64,000 nt of DNA from Platerodrilus igneus (GCA_036346225.1 JARFIW010001322.1:1-64000), one strand, 5' to 3'. Shown: positions 11,532 to 22,646, counted from the first letter of the stretch. The notes: generated by a model not told the origin, from the letters alone. A program made the numbers and translations.

Positions 11532-11534
<3 letters not shown>
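9002..11534 (-). mobile_element. Mariner-like transposon with ~500-bp TIRs, copy A
   Basis: The 2533-bp element begins CAGTGTGTCCAAATTT and ends with the reverse complement. It is bounded by TA dinucleotides within (TA)n. Terminal inverted repeats run 9002-9499 and 11032-11534, with only scattered mismatches. They are far longer than the ~30 bp of classical mariners. Between them lie a (GTA)n run (9508-9523) and a single minus-strand transposase gene. TA insertion and DDE-type transposase place it in the Tc1/mariner superfamily. The outermost CAGTGTGTCC motif would be the transposase-binding end. Confidence 0.92.
9659..10800 (-). pseudogene. DUF4817/DDE_3-type mariner transposase with a 60-bp intron, copy A
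   Basis: Starts at ATG 10800 with a DUF4817-like helical domain (FSNEEKFDML..., ERRQPHKTYFRK; residues 1-55). A second helix-turn-helix (IPKSTVHNIL near 10480) and the DDE domain follow. First Asp is in WTDETRF (near 10330), second in QQDGCPAH (near 9990), third in RSPDLTPLDF (near 9865). A GT...AG intron occupies 10136-10195, and its removal joins ...CGIL-G to NNLIGPYYF in frame. Frameshifts occur near 10600 (shared with copy B), near 10470 (intact in copy B) and near 9960. Spacing between second and third Asp is about 40 residues, not exact because of an indel. Confidence 0.85.

Positions 11535-11573
<39 letters not shown>
11535..11573. repeat. (TA)n tract at right edge of transposon
   Basis: About 19 TA units directly abut the right TIR and separate it from an LTR-like block. 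Confidence 0.9.
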
Positions 11574-11575
<2 letters not shown>

Positions 11576-11618
11576 CTGAATCTTCTCATATCTCTAGGTA
11601 CTGGCCCTTTAAAAAAAC

Positions 11619-11644
11619 ATTCGAGCCCCACAGTTTGGGCGTCA
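11619..11644 (-). promoter_or_regulatory. Primer-binding-site-like sequence (tRNA-Lys type)
   Basis: On the minus strand this reads TGACGCCCAAACTGTGGGGC followed by TCGAA. That is close to the complement of the 3' end of an animal tRNA-Lys (CUU), which ends GGTTCGAGCCCCACGTTGGGCGCCA. Such a site just inside an LTR primes minus-strand DNA synthesis. It implies that the LTR-like block at higher coordinates is a 5' LTR read on the minus strand. Confidence 0.55.
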
Positions 11645-13835
11645 AGAATGCTGTGAAACCTTATAAATCACCTGGTTCGTTGATTCCTTCTGTTAATCGC
11701 CTCGGCTGCTCTTCTAGATAACTTCCATTCTCAATCATAAAATTAAACAACATTCCTACCACAAACATCAACGTTAACTCTATTTACATCAATATTCAGA
11801 ATACATTAAATTTTCAAATTAAATTTGAACATAAAATTCAGTTTTAAAAGAATTTCCGGATTAATTTTATTATCATTTTACTGTGCATCCAAAATTAAAG
11901 TCCTTGTTGGATGCCTACTAATTAATATAACAATATAAGCAGACCGAGTCTGAGTATAAAGGGCATCTACCACCTTTACGTTAATTAACCAGGTTTGTCT
12001 AATTGAGCTCAAAGACCTACCCAAAGTTTCATCCTATTCCCGAACATCAAAACAAAATACCCCTTTTACTTAAACAAGCAAATTTCATCTTAAAATTAAA
12101 TTTTATGGTTAGAAAAATTCCACTAATGTCCATTTAAAGTAAATCAATTATAAAGTCATTCAATACACACAAAAATGTCAAACAAAATAGTACAATTTAC
12201 CTGAAGGTTATTGTCCTCGTAGCTTCAGTGTAATCGTCCCTTTGTAAATCACACCATTCCAACCGGATTCTATTTACAGCTTCAAGTTGTCAACGCTTTA
12301 AAATGTTCTCCATCACCATTAATTTAAAGTTGTTTCTAGGCTTTTCCGGAACTCATCTGTGTATATCTGCCTCTGGTTCAGTGGATGCAGACACATTTAC
12401 GAACCATTTAGTCATTAACACCCCGCAAAATAGCAAAGAAATTCATACTTCCTTTTACCAATATTACCAATATACGCCAAAACTGCCTACTTTTGGGTAT
12501 ACATTTGTCGTTGTAAATTTTACTAATTGGTACCGTGATAATAAACTTTTATTACCTTGTATCTAAGTGCACTGAAGTACATTCATGTTAGCACGTAAAA
12601 TAACCAACTATTTTGAGTCACTAAAATATACTAGCACACTTTAAATTATTTAATCAAACTAAAATGCACTGTTTAATATCAAGTCGCGGATGCACGAGCT
12701 TTTAACGCATCGAATCGTCGAAAGTCTAAGAGTCTAAGAGAAGAACACATATTCCCGCCTGTATATATAGCGAATCGCCGACACGTCGCTTTGTTCCCTA
12801 AAACGGGTAATTCAATGAATTCCTCATTCTACGTTCCCAGTCTGTAGCCTGCACGTCGATTTTATGAATTTAGTACTCACCCCATTGAGATCTCAGAAAA
12901 TTTCAACACGGCCCGCAAAGTTGTCCGAGAAAAACTAATTACTTTTATACAGAAATTGTTGTTCTACCTCTGATATATGCATCCTATTTTTAACCAATCG
13001 CAGCCCCTTGACGTTGCTTAAATCCCGCCCTTTTACAATATGTGTCTTTGCTTGACGCATTTTCTTTTCCTTTTCTAACCTGTTCGTATTGGTGCAAATT
13101 TATATTCTTTATTATCGATTATATTTTAGTCCACGCGGACTGTTATCTGGGTTTAATAAACCCGTATCGCACATTCTCGTAAATACTAAGTCCCGGTTTC
13201 TCCAAGATTCTTTGAAAGATTAATTATTTGCCAAATTTACGCAGAATGAGCTTTTTAAAATACGCAGGTGTTCTGTATTTCCTGCTAAAGCATCCGATCG
13301 TTTCCAATATCCTTAGAATCAACATGTTTATCCAAACAAATTAACTTGAAATTGCCTTTTAAAAACACGCAGGGTGTTCAAACGTAACATTTTAAATAAC
13401 CTTCCTACGATTTGACTATTATTGGGTTTTACAAGTTTTATGCTTATTATTAATAATGGTTCAATTAACTCCAATTAAAATTGATTTCCATCCTTTCATT
13501 TTAGCGAATACAAATTATTATCCGTACGTTTTGTTTAATACCAGTTATTTAAAATAGAGTTCATTAATATAAATTTTGCACGTAATTTCCATTTGTTTAG
13601 GAATAATTAAATTATCCACTGCGCTTTTCAATACTGCTTCTTTTGATGTAAAGCGTCTTATAGATAATTTAAATTTCTTATTTTTTACTGAAACGACCGA
13701 GTTTATTTATGCTTCAAGGTTTTAATAAAGCGTATTATTTAATGAAATTCCTTATACACGGTAATTAAAATTATTTGATTTGATTATTTAATTTTCTACC
13801 CTGGTCTAAATATGAGTAATATATATATATATACA
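11645..13835 (-). mobile_element. LTR-like block of a minus-strand retroelement, copy A
   Basis: About 2.2 kb with no convincing coding sequence, lying between a tRNA-Lys-type primer site (11619-11644) and a short (TA)n tract next to another LTR. It contains CCAAT-type and TATATATAG promoter-like motifs (12770, 13005). The ORF at 12303-12566 has no recognisable domain. The block resembles 44578-46632 in layout: the same primer site, (TA)n on both sides and similar length. Its internal gag-pol is absent. Ends are tentative. Confidence 0.45.
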
Positions 13836-13838
13836 TAT

Positions 13839-15866
13839 TGCTACAATATCGCCGCCCGCCTGGTGTATGTAGCGCTCAGTTGCCTGCTGCTCGCCACCTC
13901 TCTGTGCCTCTTTAATCATCTAAAATAATTTTAAATCAATACAATTAAATTTTCTGCCCCGAATACCTCAGTGATACCCCGCACAGAGTAAACTATGATA
14001 TGATAACAAAGAATATTTACCCACTTCTTCTCTAACACTTTATATTCCTGAGTAACTCAAACAAAATTCGCCAAAATCTGTATAATAAGCAAAAACAATG
14101 TACAATTTACAACTCTACGTCCTCTATAATATCATTTGCTATTTACAAAACTTTTGAATCAAAATTAAAATAAATACTCCTATTAAATTTGTTCATTACC
14201 AAAATTATAACCCATTTTAAGCAACTAAAACCAGCAACATTTTTATATCTTTACCTTGAATGTTTTGTTAAACATTCAAATAACTATTCCCCTTTTAAAA
14301 CGTACTTTTATTAACCAAGGTTTTGTTGACTCTTTACACAAATTGTCTAAATTACATGCAAGTTTCAAATATTCTACATATCAATTCTACTTTAAACTGT
14401 AAAATAAATTCTAACCTGGTATTCCTTCTATTAATTCCCACGGGAGCTTCCTGATCAAATCGGTTGCTAGTTTAGTAATTTCCAAGTTGTTGACCCGCAA
14501 CTTGGCATGTACCTCTAGTACTTCGAACTTGTTCTCCAATATATTTAGAGTTTTGTTCCAGTGTTTTATTGTTTTAGCGTCGTAATTTATTTCTGTGTTT
14601 AGTTAGTTTCTTAGTTCATTGCTTAATTAGTTCCTTAGTGTCATTTCTTATGTAATTTCTTAGTTCATTTCTTATTTAATTCTTTAATGCCCTAAGTTAA
14701 TAAATAGTAAAGAATATGCCTACATTAATAAAATTTAAACTTATGTTTTTATATTAACAGCATAGTTTTATCTTTACGTATTTCAACGCGCACTTCTACC
14801 GTATACTTCAATTGAATTCTTTAATTTTAATTAATTTTATTTTATGTCACTTTTAACTTCACTCAATTTCAGTTTAGCGTAATAAATCAGTTTCCACTGT
14901 GACAGTCGCGTATTGTTTATGGAATGAATGCATCTTATTACTTTAGGTTCATTATATAGACAAATTTGTTTCTTTTTTATATCTTTACCTTTTGGGTTTT
15001 ACTACGTATAGCATGTTTATTCAAACGCTCTAACTTGCACGTAGACCAAAACTTCGTATTAGAATTCGTTAACAAGTATTATTATGTATGCTTAAAATGT
15101 TACGTAGTCTATTTTTCTAAAGGGATTTATTAGATATTACTTTCGATTCTACACGTATACCAGAATTATAACTCCATGTTTTGCTTATTTATCTCGGATT
15201 TTATTAAAATGTGGCAATTTATACATTTCTCATGTCACGTATGCCTTTGCTTCAATATCTATTCCTTATTGCGTTATGAAATATGTTTGTTTTTCAACGA
15301 TCTTTTTAATACAAACAAGTACAAATTATATGCGTTCCGTTGACCTCTATTCCTCACGCAAATGCATAGAGTTTGAAACAGATTTTATTTTCCGTTTGCT
15401 TTACTTTAAATATGCCTGATTTGTATTTATTTTGAGTTTATGAATGTTTTAAGTGTTTTAAAATGGATTGGGTTGTGCCCGGAATTATTTTATTTACTAA
15501 ATGCGTTAAGTTATTACAGAATGAGCTTCCTTTTATTGACTGTAGTTTGTTATTGACTTTATACAAGGTGATTTGAATTTGCTTTGGCGCTTGAGAACGT
15601 CTTAAATGTTTAAAACAGATTGAATAGCTTCCAAAATTATTTATTTTGATAAATGTGTTTAAGTTATTACAAAATAAACTTTCTTTTATTAACTGTGGGA
15701 AATTATTGTTTTTATACAGGGTAATTTGTATTTCCTTTCTGCATAATGAGCAAATATGTACTCTTTATGATTTGAATGTTTAGTTTTCTTGTATTTTATG
15801 ATTTTCACATGAAATATACCTCCCCTATGACCTTATATACTCTTAAGTAACCTTATTATCATAGCA
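13839..15866 (-). repeat. 3' LTR of minus-strand retroelement, copy A
   Basis: The 2028-bp repeat begins TGCTACAATATCGCCG and ends TTATCATAGCA in plus-strand reading, i.e. TG...CA with TGCTA/TAGCA inverted ends. It aligns with 20653-22611 along its length: shared GCCACCTCTCTGTGCCT, CCGCACAGAG and CTGACTCTTTACAC-like blocks. An identical-length copy lies at 30336-32363. Confidence 0.78.
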
Positions 15867-17323
15867 ATATTACAGTACATGTAAATAGCACTAAGGTCCA
15901 GAAAACTAAACAATTTTATCATAAAAGGCACACATTTCGCCAATCAAGCAAAAAGCTAACATCAAACATACTGTATATAAATCACAACTAACTTTAATTA
16001 ATGAAAAGAAGCTTATTCTTCAAAACTCAAATCACATTTAGTAAGATAAATAATTTGTACGCCATACAATTTGTTGAGAATTTACTTTACTTTTTCTTTA
16101 TTCTAATATTTCTCAAGCCGTCCCTGGCTTCATATTAATTCAAATTTTGTTTAATGTGTCCTTTGAACGCGCCCCACTTAAAGAGCTGCTTTGTTTTCCG
16201 ATAACACGGGCGTTATAGTAGTACAAGTTGTCCGTTCGTGTGTGTCGTTCAAAGTAGAACCTTCCAATGTTCCAATCCTTAAATTCAAATATTTAAACTG
16301 AAATGCTTAAATTCTTTTCCTTAAATGCGGTAATTATTGTTTTTTATTAAAGTATAAATTGTGTAGTGTGTGAGCAGAAATTTACATGCAATTTTTAAAT
16401 ACCGATGACAGGTATCGTAGTTGTAAGAATTAAACTGTGGCCGTGTAGACTCAATCAACCTTATTTATCCTGTTAGAACATAGAAATAATACAAAAACAT
16501 TTACGTCGATTTTATGGCATATATTTCTGTCATCTGTTTATAATTATTATGTATTGATTAAATAGTGTGTATACAAAACGGCTGTCGTTCATTCTATTTT
16601 CCAGCTTTTGGACGCGTATCAGCGACCTGGTCCTTATCTCTCGAAGGAAATATTAAAAATAAATTTAAGTGTTGAAATTACTACTCAGTAATTGAGAACA
16701 AGAAATTCAAAGGGGATTGTTATAACCAATTTTTGCAGTGTTAAGCCATTCCGTCTTTGTCCTCGCTAATTGCTACCTTATACCTTTTCTTTTCCTATAT
16801 CCTTTACACTTCTTGAGTTGGTCCGGTGTACTAGTCCTTCAAGCCTGATAAAAATTCCTTTGTGTTAGTTCTGGAGTTTATCTTGTAGTTTTGTAAGATT
16901 TTTTTATTTTATCCTATTAGTGTGCACTAGTACTTCAACCCGGATAAAAATTCTTTTATCGGTATTTAAGTTCTTTTTTGTAACGAATTTTCTTTTGTTT
17001 TGTTCTATTGGTATACTGTCTGCTTTGTTGCTTCTGCTTCGTACTCCGACTTTTAATTTTGCTAGGACAAAGGCCTAACGAGCCCCATTACACATTCATC
17101 ATTATGTAAACTATCAACCAACAAAGACACCGGAGCCCCAGTGCTTCGCCCGCATTGGATATATCTGGGATTCTGTGCCGATATTCTCTCAAACCGGCGT
17201 ATACATATGTTGCTGTGCGGTTATTGCCAAACCGGTGTAGCATAACTACTGCTGTGCTTGAAGACAAACCAAAGAGACCACTTTAAGTTGGTATATACGC
17301 CTTTCTACAGAAAAACCCGTATA
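15867..17323 (-). other. Eroded internal region of retroelement, copy A
   Basis: About 1.46 kb between the 3' LTR and the RT fragment, where RNase H and integrase would be expected. No ORF over 60 codons and no recognisable integrase or RNase H motif. Either the pol 3' part was replaced or it has decayed beyond recognition. A short direct/inverted GCTGTGC repeat lies near 17170-17270. Confidence 0.4.
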
Positions 17324-17530
17324 TCACCTCGATTCTCTTGCTATTGGAATTAGCCAAAATGAATTTTTAATATCTATCTTTGTAAAAACTTTCTTATTAT
17401 CTAACATTGCCAAGATACTATCCATGGTTGGTGGACAATTATATTGTGGTTTAGTTCGTTGATTTATTTTCCTATCATCTAAACATAACCTGATACTACT
17501 ATCACTTTTCTTAACGACAACTAGTGGATG
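17324..17530 (-). pseudogene. Reverse transcriptase fingers fragment, copy A
   Basis: An uninterrupted 68-codon minus-strand stretch without its own start codon. It has the motifs HPLVVVKKSD, LCLDDRKINQR, PPTMDSIL and FTKIDIKNSFWLI, the last being RT motif A with its catalytic Asp. It is clearly homologous to 43135-43355 of the plus-strand element. TGA at 17324-17326 ends it. Scrambled PFGLSSS-like palm sequence continues to about 17240 in another frame, and the YxDD box is missing. Confidence 0.75.
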
Positions 17531-17776
17531 ATTCTACTTCACCCTTCAATTCAGCTGGACACTTAATTTCATACTCTGCCTTCACGTCATTCTCTAGCTC
17601 GCCTTCAAACTGATTTATATTCAAACAGTCATTTTCGACTTCTGCCCTAACTTCTTGATCTCACTTAATATATTCTCCATTACACATTATTTCCTTTCTT
17701 TCAGCATTTATTTTTAACCCCAAAAATTTTTAATCCCAAAAATAGCGTCCATTTTCAATCCAAGTACAATCATAAA

Positions 17777-18112
17777 TTAATTTTCAAATTTTACACCTCC
17801 TAATTCACATTTCAGAATCACCATACTGTTTATACTAGCAAACTTTTTACTGTTTGGCGCTACCGAGCTACATTTTTTCACGGGTATCATTTTATCCATT
17901 AATTTTTCATTTTTAACAAAATTTTCGGAAACGAGCGATGCCTCCGCTCCTGTATCAATGAGTACATTAATCACATTATTTTCCACATTCAAGTTAATTA
18001 TAGGTAATAAATTTTTGTTTACATTTAAGTTATTTTCCACTTCAAATTTAATAAATTCACGCCAATGTTCATATTGTTTATTTTCATAGGCTTGCTTGAT
18101 TTGCCTTTTCTT
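17777..18112 (-). pseudogene. Retroelement aspartic protease domain, copy A
   Basis: Contains the retropepsin signature LIDTGAEASLVSE with intact catalytic Asp near 17965. It is preceded by a short linker (EHWREFIKF) and followed by flap and second-strand sequence to a stop at 17777. Homologous to 42389-42640. The upstream part of the open frame (18113-18247) belongs to an inserted SINE piece, not to this protein. The protease would cut Gag-Pol in the particle. Confidence 0.78.
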
Positions 18113-18159
18113 AAAAATGTTGGTTCGACGTAGATGGGCCTGCTTGATTTGTAATTTTG

Positions 18160-18282
18160 GCATATGTGCGGTTAGTTCTACTAAGGAGATTCTGGGTTCG
18201 AATCCCGACACGGTCCGCTTAGAAAATGTTAGGCGAGCATTTTTCACAAAAATACGCCCTCGTTGGAATAAGAGGTAAAATG
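18160..18282 (+). mobile_element. tRNA-derived SINE fragment, plus strand, copy A
   Basis: Holds a Pol III B box (GGTTCGAATCCC near 18188) and the conserved body AAAATGTTAGGCGAGCATTT and CACAAAAATACGCC. It matches the minus-strand SINE at 19540-19845 in opposite orientation. It is truncated at 18282, where a copia LTR starts, so the copia element inserted into or recombined with this SINE. Confidence 0.65.
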
Positions 18283-18715
18283 TGTTATTATATCATGTAC
18301 AAAAAGGCAAAATACCAATAGTATTAGAATACTTGTTTGTTATCTTTGAAGCTTAATTATAAATTTGCTTGTGCTTGATAACGACCTGTCTTTTGTAAAA
18401 TTAGTTGGTTCAATAAATTGAAAGAATATACTTTGTTGAGTATATAGAAGAATTTTTTTATCAACAGGTTATGGGTCCAGGCGAATGCCACGTGCTAACA
18501 GTCGTTTTGATTGAGCGTTTATATTTTTAAAAACAGTAGTAACATGGCAGTTAATTATTTGGTAAGTGCTCCAAAATTACTGGCCCGCGAAAACTACAAA
18601 AATTGGTTGTTGGCCCTGGAAAACGTACTTGTTCTTGAAGGTTTAACCAAAAGCATAGATGGTACCGAAAAAGATGCTTTTCTAATCGTTGTATGTTGGC
18701 GTTCATTGTATCTTT
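18283..18715 (+). mobile_element. Ty1/copia 5' fragment: LTR, primer site, start of gag, copy A
   Basis: The LTR at 18283-18466 (184 bp) starts TGTTATTATATC and ends ATCAACA. It is followed directly by GGTTATGGGTCCAG (18467-18480), the half-tRNA-iMet primer site used by copia-type elements. Gag starts at ATG 18544 and shows the conserved N-terminus (KLLARENYKNWLLALE, then VLEGL and GTEKDA). The element breaks off near 18700. The only other copy is in the large duplication, with several amino-acid differences. Confidence 0.78.
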
Positions 18716-18791
18716 GATGCGATCTGTGGTCTTATTATTGTTGATTCTCTCCGTCTCTCGCCTTGGTGTGTTGTTTGCACTCCAATTATAT

Positions 18792-19491
18792 CTAAAACCG
18801 TTGCATTGTTATAATTGTTATTACCTCGACTGAAATTTTCCCATAGTTGTTATTATTACCGCGATAGTTAAATCGGTCCGTTCCTACATTTCTCTGGGTC
18901 CTGACAAAATTGACTGGTTGACTTCTCGTCCTACTGTTTGTCCGACGGTTCGGTCCCATTTCATCACACCGTTGCAGATATTCTAAAAATACATCCCGGT
19001 CCACGATATTTTGAAATGCTATGTATTGTCTCACTTCTACCTCAAAAAGCCCTGCTAGATATTTAATTATTTGTTTCTCCTCTAGTGGAGGATCTAGTTG
19101 TTTCGCTATACTAAATTTTTTTATCGCATATAACTCCCGGGTTAATCCTAAATCTTAGTTGTATTTGCCCATAATTAAGTCATCCCTCACTCTAAATTTT
19201 GGTTGTCTCCCAAAAGTGCTTTAAAAATTGATGTTGAAATTCTAAAAATTTTTCTAATTCGGTTTCTATTAAACCAAACCCTGCTTCAGTACCCCCTTTT
19301 AACATTGATCTTACTAAATTTAGTTTATACTGTTCATCCGATGATCCCTGTATCAGTGTTTTAACGTTGTTCAAAAACATCTTTGGGTTTAACTTATTAC
19401 CGCCATAAATTTTCCAATATTGATCTAATGATATGCTGGGTTGATTTATTCTGATGGGTTTCCGAGAATTTTGTACCGCGTGTCTACTCAA
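18792..19491 (-). pseudogene. Gag middle/C-terminal part, copy A
   Basis: Two minus-strand frames (19491-19192, then 19034-18792) homologous to 41778-42300 of the plus-strand element. Shared motifs are PSISLDQYWK, GGNKLNPKMFL, SSDEQYKLNLV and VRQYIAFQNI. The C-terminus is Asn/Arg-rich (RRTNSRTRSQ) and could bind nucleic acid; there is no CCHC knuckle. A frameshift and a stop separate the frames near 19150-19190. In copy B the 35309-35731 frame is longer, so some breaks here are recent or sequencing errors. Confidence 0.75.
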
Positions 19492-19539
19492 ATTTTATAA
19501 GTCCGTTTTTAAACTTCCTAATTTCCTATTGACCTTACA

Positions 19540-19845
19540 TGTGATTTTCCAATGCTCCACCCGAGGGTACTACATTGGCCAGGAAGCGAGTTTTTTTTAC
19601 CTTGAAAATTTGGAATTTTGCCGAACCCTTGCTGTTCCAAGCAAGGTATGGATCTTTAACGTGCGTGACAACACTCACACACGGGACCTCCATTTTACCT
19701 CTCATCCGAATGAGGGTGTATTTTTGTGAAAAATAATCGCCTAACATTTATCAAGCGGATCGTGTAGGGATTCGACTTCGGGACCTTGGACGTAGTAGTC
19801 ACACACATACCAACTACGCCACGTAGCAGCCTGTTGACCGTCCTA
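19540..19845 (-). mobile_element. tRNA-derived SINE inside gag, copy A
   Basis: A minus-strand element with a tRNA-related head. The A box TGGCGTAGTTGG (plus 19810-19821) matches the consensus exactly. The degraded B box lies near 19773 and is better kept in copy B as GGATCGAATCC. A conserved body with GTTAGGCG, CACAAAAATACACCCTC and GATGAGAGGTAAAATGG follows. It interrupts the gag frame between 19850 and 19491. The 3' limit is uncertain. Confidence 0.72.
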
Positions 19846-20425
19846 AATCCTATCTCACAATTTCCTCGACTTCTTGTACTTTTACGCATAAATCCTTAAT
19901 TTTCCCTTTGGTTTCCCTTTCGCGTGTCTCTTGATCTGACTTAACTTTTGTAATTTTTTCCCTCAACTCATCAATGTCCTCCATAATTTGTACTACTTTA
20001 ATCTGTACTTCTAGCTTCATATTTGCAATTGTTTGAGTTGTTCGTTTTAAACCCTCGCTTAATGCTTTTATTTCTGAACCTAATTTTTCTCTCAGCTTAG
20101 CCAAATTTTGCCCATTTTTATTAATTTTTATAGTCATATTTTTCATGCCCCAACTCATTTCTTTTATACTGGTCTCATTTTTATCCATTTCCTCATTTAT
20201 TTGATTAATGTCTTTGTCATTTTTGTTCATTTTATCATTAAGCGCTAACAGAATTGACATCATTCTAGACTCCTGCGTATTTTGTTTTTCCTCGCTGTTA
20301 CTCCTTTCTTATATTAGCCCTGCAGTTTCAGTCTGTGTATCTTCTAGGAACACACTTTTCTGAGATCCTATCTCCACCGCTTCAGTTCTCAACGTATTCC
20401 TAATTTCCTGCATTCTTTTATTCAT
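19846..20425 (-). pseudogene. Gag N-terminal coiled-coil part, copy A
   Basis: Starts at ATG 20425 (MNKRMQEIRNTLR). One in-frame stop lies near 20308, then an open frame runs from 20263 to the SINE. The 137-residue open part is strongly heptad-like and rich in Lys/Glu/Asn (NDKMNKNDKD, EKITKVKSDQE), a long coiled coil. It matches 41148-41678, so a coiled-coil Gag N-terminus is a family trait rather than noise. Confidence 0.72.
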
Positions 20426-20652
20426 TTTAATTTAATTATATTAACAATAAACCCTAAAATTCTAATTTTTACCACTTTTAATATTTAAATCTAAGTTTCT
20501 AACTTTGTTTTTCGTCTGCCAATAAATTTTTAATTACGTCTATAACCTCTAATCTATAGTTCCATTTCTTTACTTGCATTTTTGATTCTCTACCCCTAAG
20601 TATTACCTAAATTCGAGTCTTCGCACCCCTCGTTAGATCGCCGATTTTCTTA

Positions 20653-22609
20653 GTTACGATATCGCCGCTCGTCAGATGTTTAACTACCAATTGCCTGCTG
20701 ATCGCCACCTCTCTGTGCCTATAAAATAATTTAAATTTAACACAATTAATTATGATGCCCCGATTAGCTCAGTGATGCTCCGCACAGAGCAAACGACGAT
20801 ATAATAACAGAGAATTTTTACCCACTTCTTTCTAACACTCCATATACCCGAATAATACAAGCGAAATTTAAAAATATTTGTATAATAAGCAAAAACAATT
20901 TAAAATTTACAACTTTACGATCTTTTTAATATCATTTACTATTTACAGAACTCTTGAATCAAAATTTAAATGATTATTCCTATCAAATTTGTTCATTACA
21001 AAATTTATAACTTTTTTAAACTTTTTTAATCGCAATTAAAGCCAGCAAAAAAATTGTATTTACTATGAATGGTTTCGTTGAACATTCAAAGAACAATTCT
21101 TCTTTTTAAACGTACTTTTATGTACCAACCAAATTTTTTTTGACCTCTTACACCAAAAATCTAAATTATATGCAAATTTTAAGTTCATCAAATATTTAAA
21201 ATAATAAATCTAACGTACTATGAATTCAAAACATAAATCTAACCTGATACTCCTCCTGCAGCATCTTATCAGAGCTTCCTGATAAATCTGTTGCCTGTTC
21301 GGTGGTTTCGAGTCGTTGACCCATCGCTTGGCGTGTATCCCAGTACTGCGAACTATTTTCCAGGAAGTTGTAGTCGTTTGTCCAATGATTTGAAGTACTA
21401 ACCCTGTACTTCAAGTATCATCACTTTTATTTAGAGTTTTATCTCACTAATTTAGTGTTATAGCGTCGTAATTTAGTCTTATTTATTTAATTATTTAGTT
21501 GGTTGTTTAGTTTAACGCTCACTAATTAGTTGATTACTCAGTGTCCGTACTTAGAGTCGATTTTAATTTCCCATCCTTAGAGCCTTAGATTAATAAATTA
21601 TTTATTTAATTATTTAGTTGGTTGTTTAGTTTAACGCTCACTAATTAGTTGATTACTCAGTGTCCGTACTTAGAGTCGATTTTAATTTCCCATCCTTAGA
21701 GCCTTAAATTAATAAATTGTAAACTTTATTAATATTAATTAAATCTAGACTTACGTTTTATACCAACGGCAGAGTTTTATACACACGTATTTCAGTCGCG
21801 CCACTTGGAATTCTTAATTAATATGACTTTCATTTTTAATTTAGCTTCATTAAATTGAAATTTACGTAATACTTTTGCTTCGACTATTACAATCCGTGCG
21901 TCAATTATGAAATGAAGGCCCTTTATCTACTTAGGTTTGTTTTATAGATAAATTCGTTCCCTTCTTTTATCTTGACCAGTTGGGTTTTATTCGGCATTGC
22001 ATGTTATAGATTCTTGATTTTGCACGAACATCAGAGCTTTGTATTATGGAGGTTGATAGTTTTGTACCTTCAATTGCACGGAGTCTTAATTTCAGTGTCC
22101 ATACTTTATATACACATGCTGGGTATTAAATGTGGCATTTCCTACATTTCAAACGCCACGTACGCTTTCGTCTCCATTCTTTATACTTTATGAAATATGC
22201 CCTCTTTTAAATGTTTGCCTATACGAACAGAAATAAATCATATGCGTTTTATTGTCAAAGATTTCTTACGCAAATGCATCTAGGTTGAAAGAAATTTTAT
22301 TTTATGTTTATTTTGCTTTAAATATGTCGATTTTGTATTTTTTTTAAGCTTAGGAATGTTTTAAATGCTTTATAATGGATTGGTTTGCGTCCGCAATTAT
22401 TTATGTGGTTAAGTTATTACTGAATGTGCTTTCTATAATTAACTGTAGATTATTAGTGATTTTATACAGAGTGATTTGTATCTGCTTTTGTATAATGAAC
22501 GAATTATTTACTTTTTATGATTTAAATGTTTGGTTTGTTTTTATAATGTTTACATGAAGTATTCCTCCCTTGTGACTTTATATTCCCTTAAATAACCCTA
22601 TTATCATAG

Positions 22610-22611
<2 letters not shown>
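20653..22611 (-). repeat. 5' LTR of minus-strand retroelement, copy A
   Basis: About 1.96 kb aligned with 13839-15866; it ends TTATCATAGCA at 22611 and starts near TTACGATATCGCCG. It carries a perfect or near-perfect 119-bp internal tandem duplication (21481-21599 and 21600-21718) that is absent from copy B. ORFs at 21972-22193 and 22375-22557 are incidental hydrophobic frames in T-rich sequence. Confidence 0.75.

Positions 22612-22646
<35 letters not shown>

Larger units (their letters stand above)
13839..22611 (-). mobile_element. Minus-strand LTR retroelement with nested insertions, copy A
   Basis: An 8.77-kb element bounded by two related LTRs (13839-15866 and 20653-22611) that carry TGCTA/TAGCA ends. 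Reading on the minus strand, gag starts at 20425 and is interrupted by a SINE. Gag continues to 18792, is interrupted again by a copia fragment and a second SINE piece, then protease and a partial RT follow down to about 17240. RT palm, RNase H and integrase are not recognisable. The LTRs differ visibly from each other, indicating an old insertion. It is the minus-strand relative of the gag-pol at 41148-44270. Confidence 0.8.

Noticed and set aside
12303..12566. 87-codon plus-strand ORF, present again at 28801-29064
   Set aside because: Lies within an LTR-like block, has no recognisable domain, and its conservation only reflects the recent duplication.
21972..22557. Two hydrophobic ORFs (also at 38374-38959) resembling membrane segments
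   Set aside because: They fall inside an LTR, and the hydrophobicity follows from T-rich sequence.
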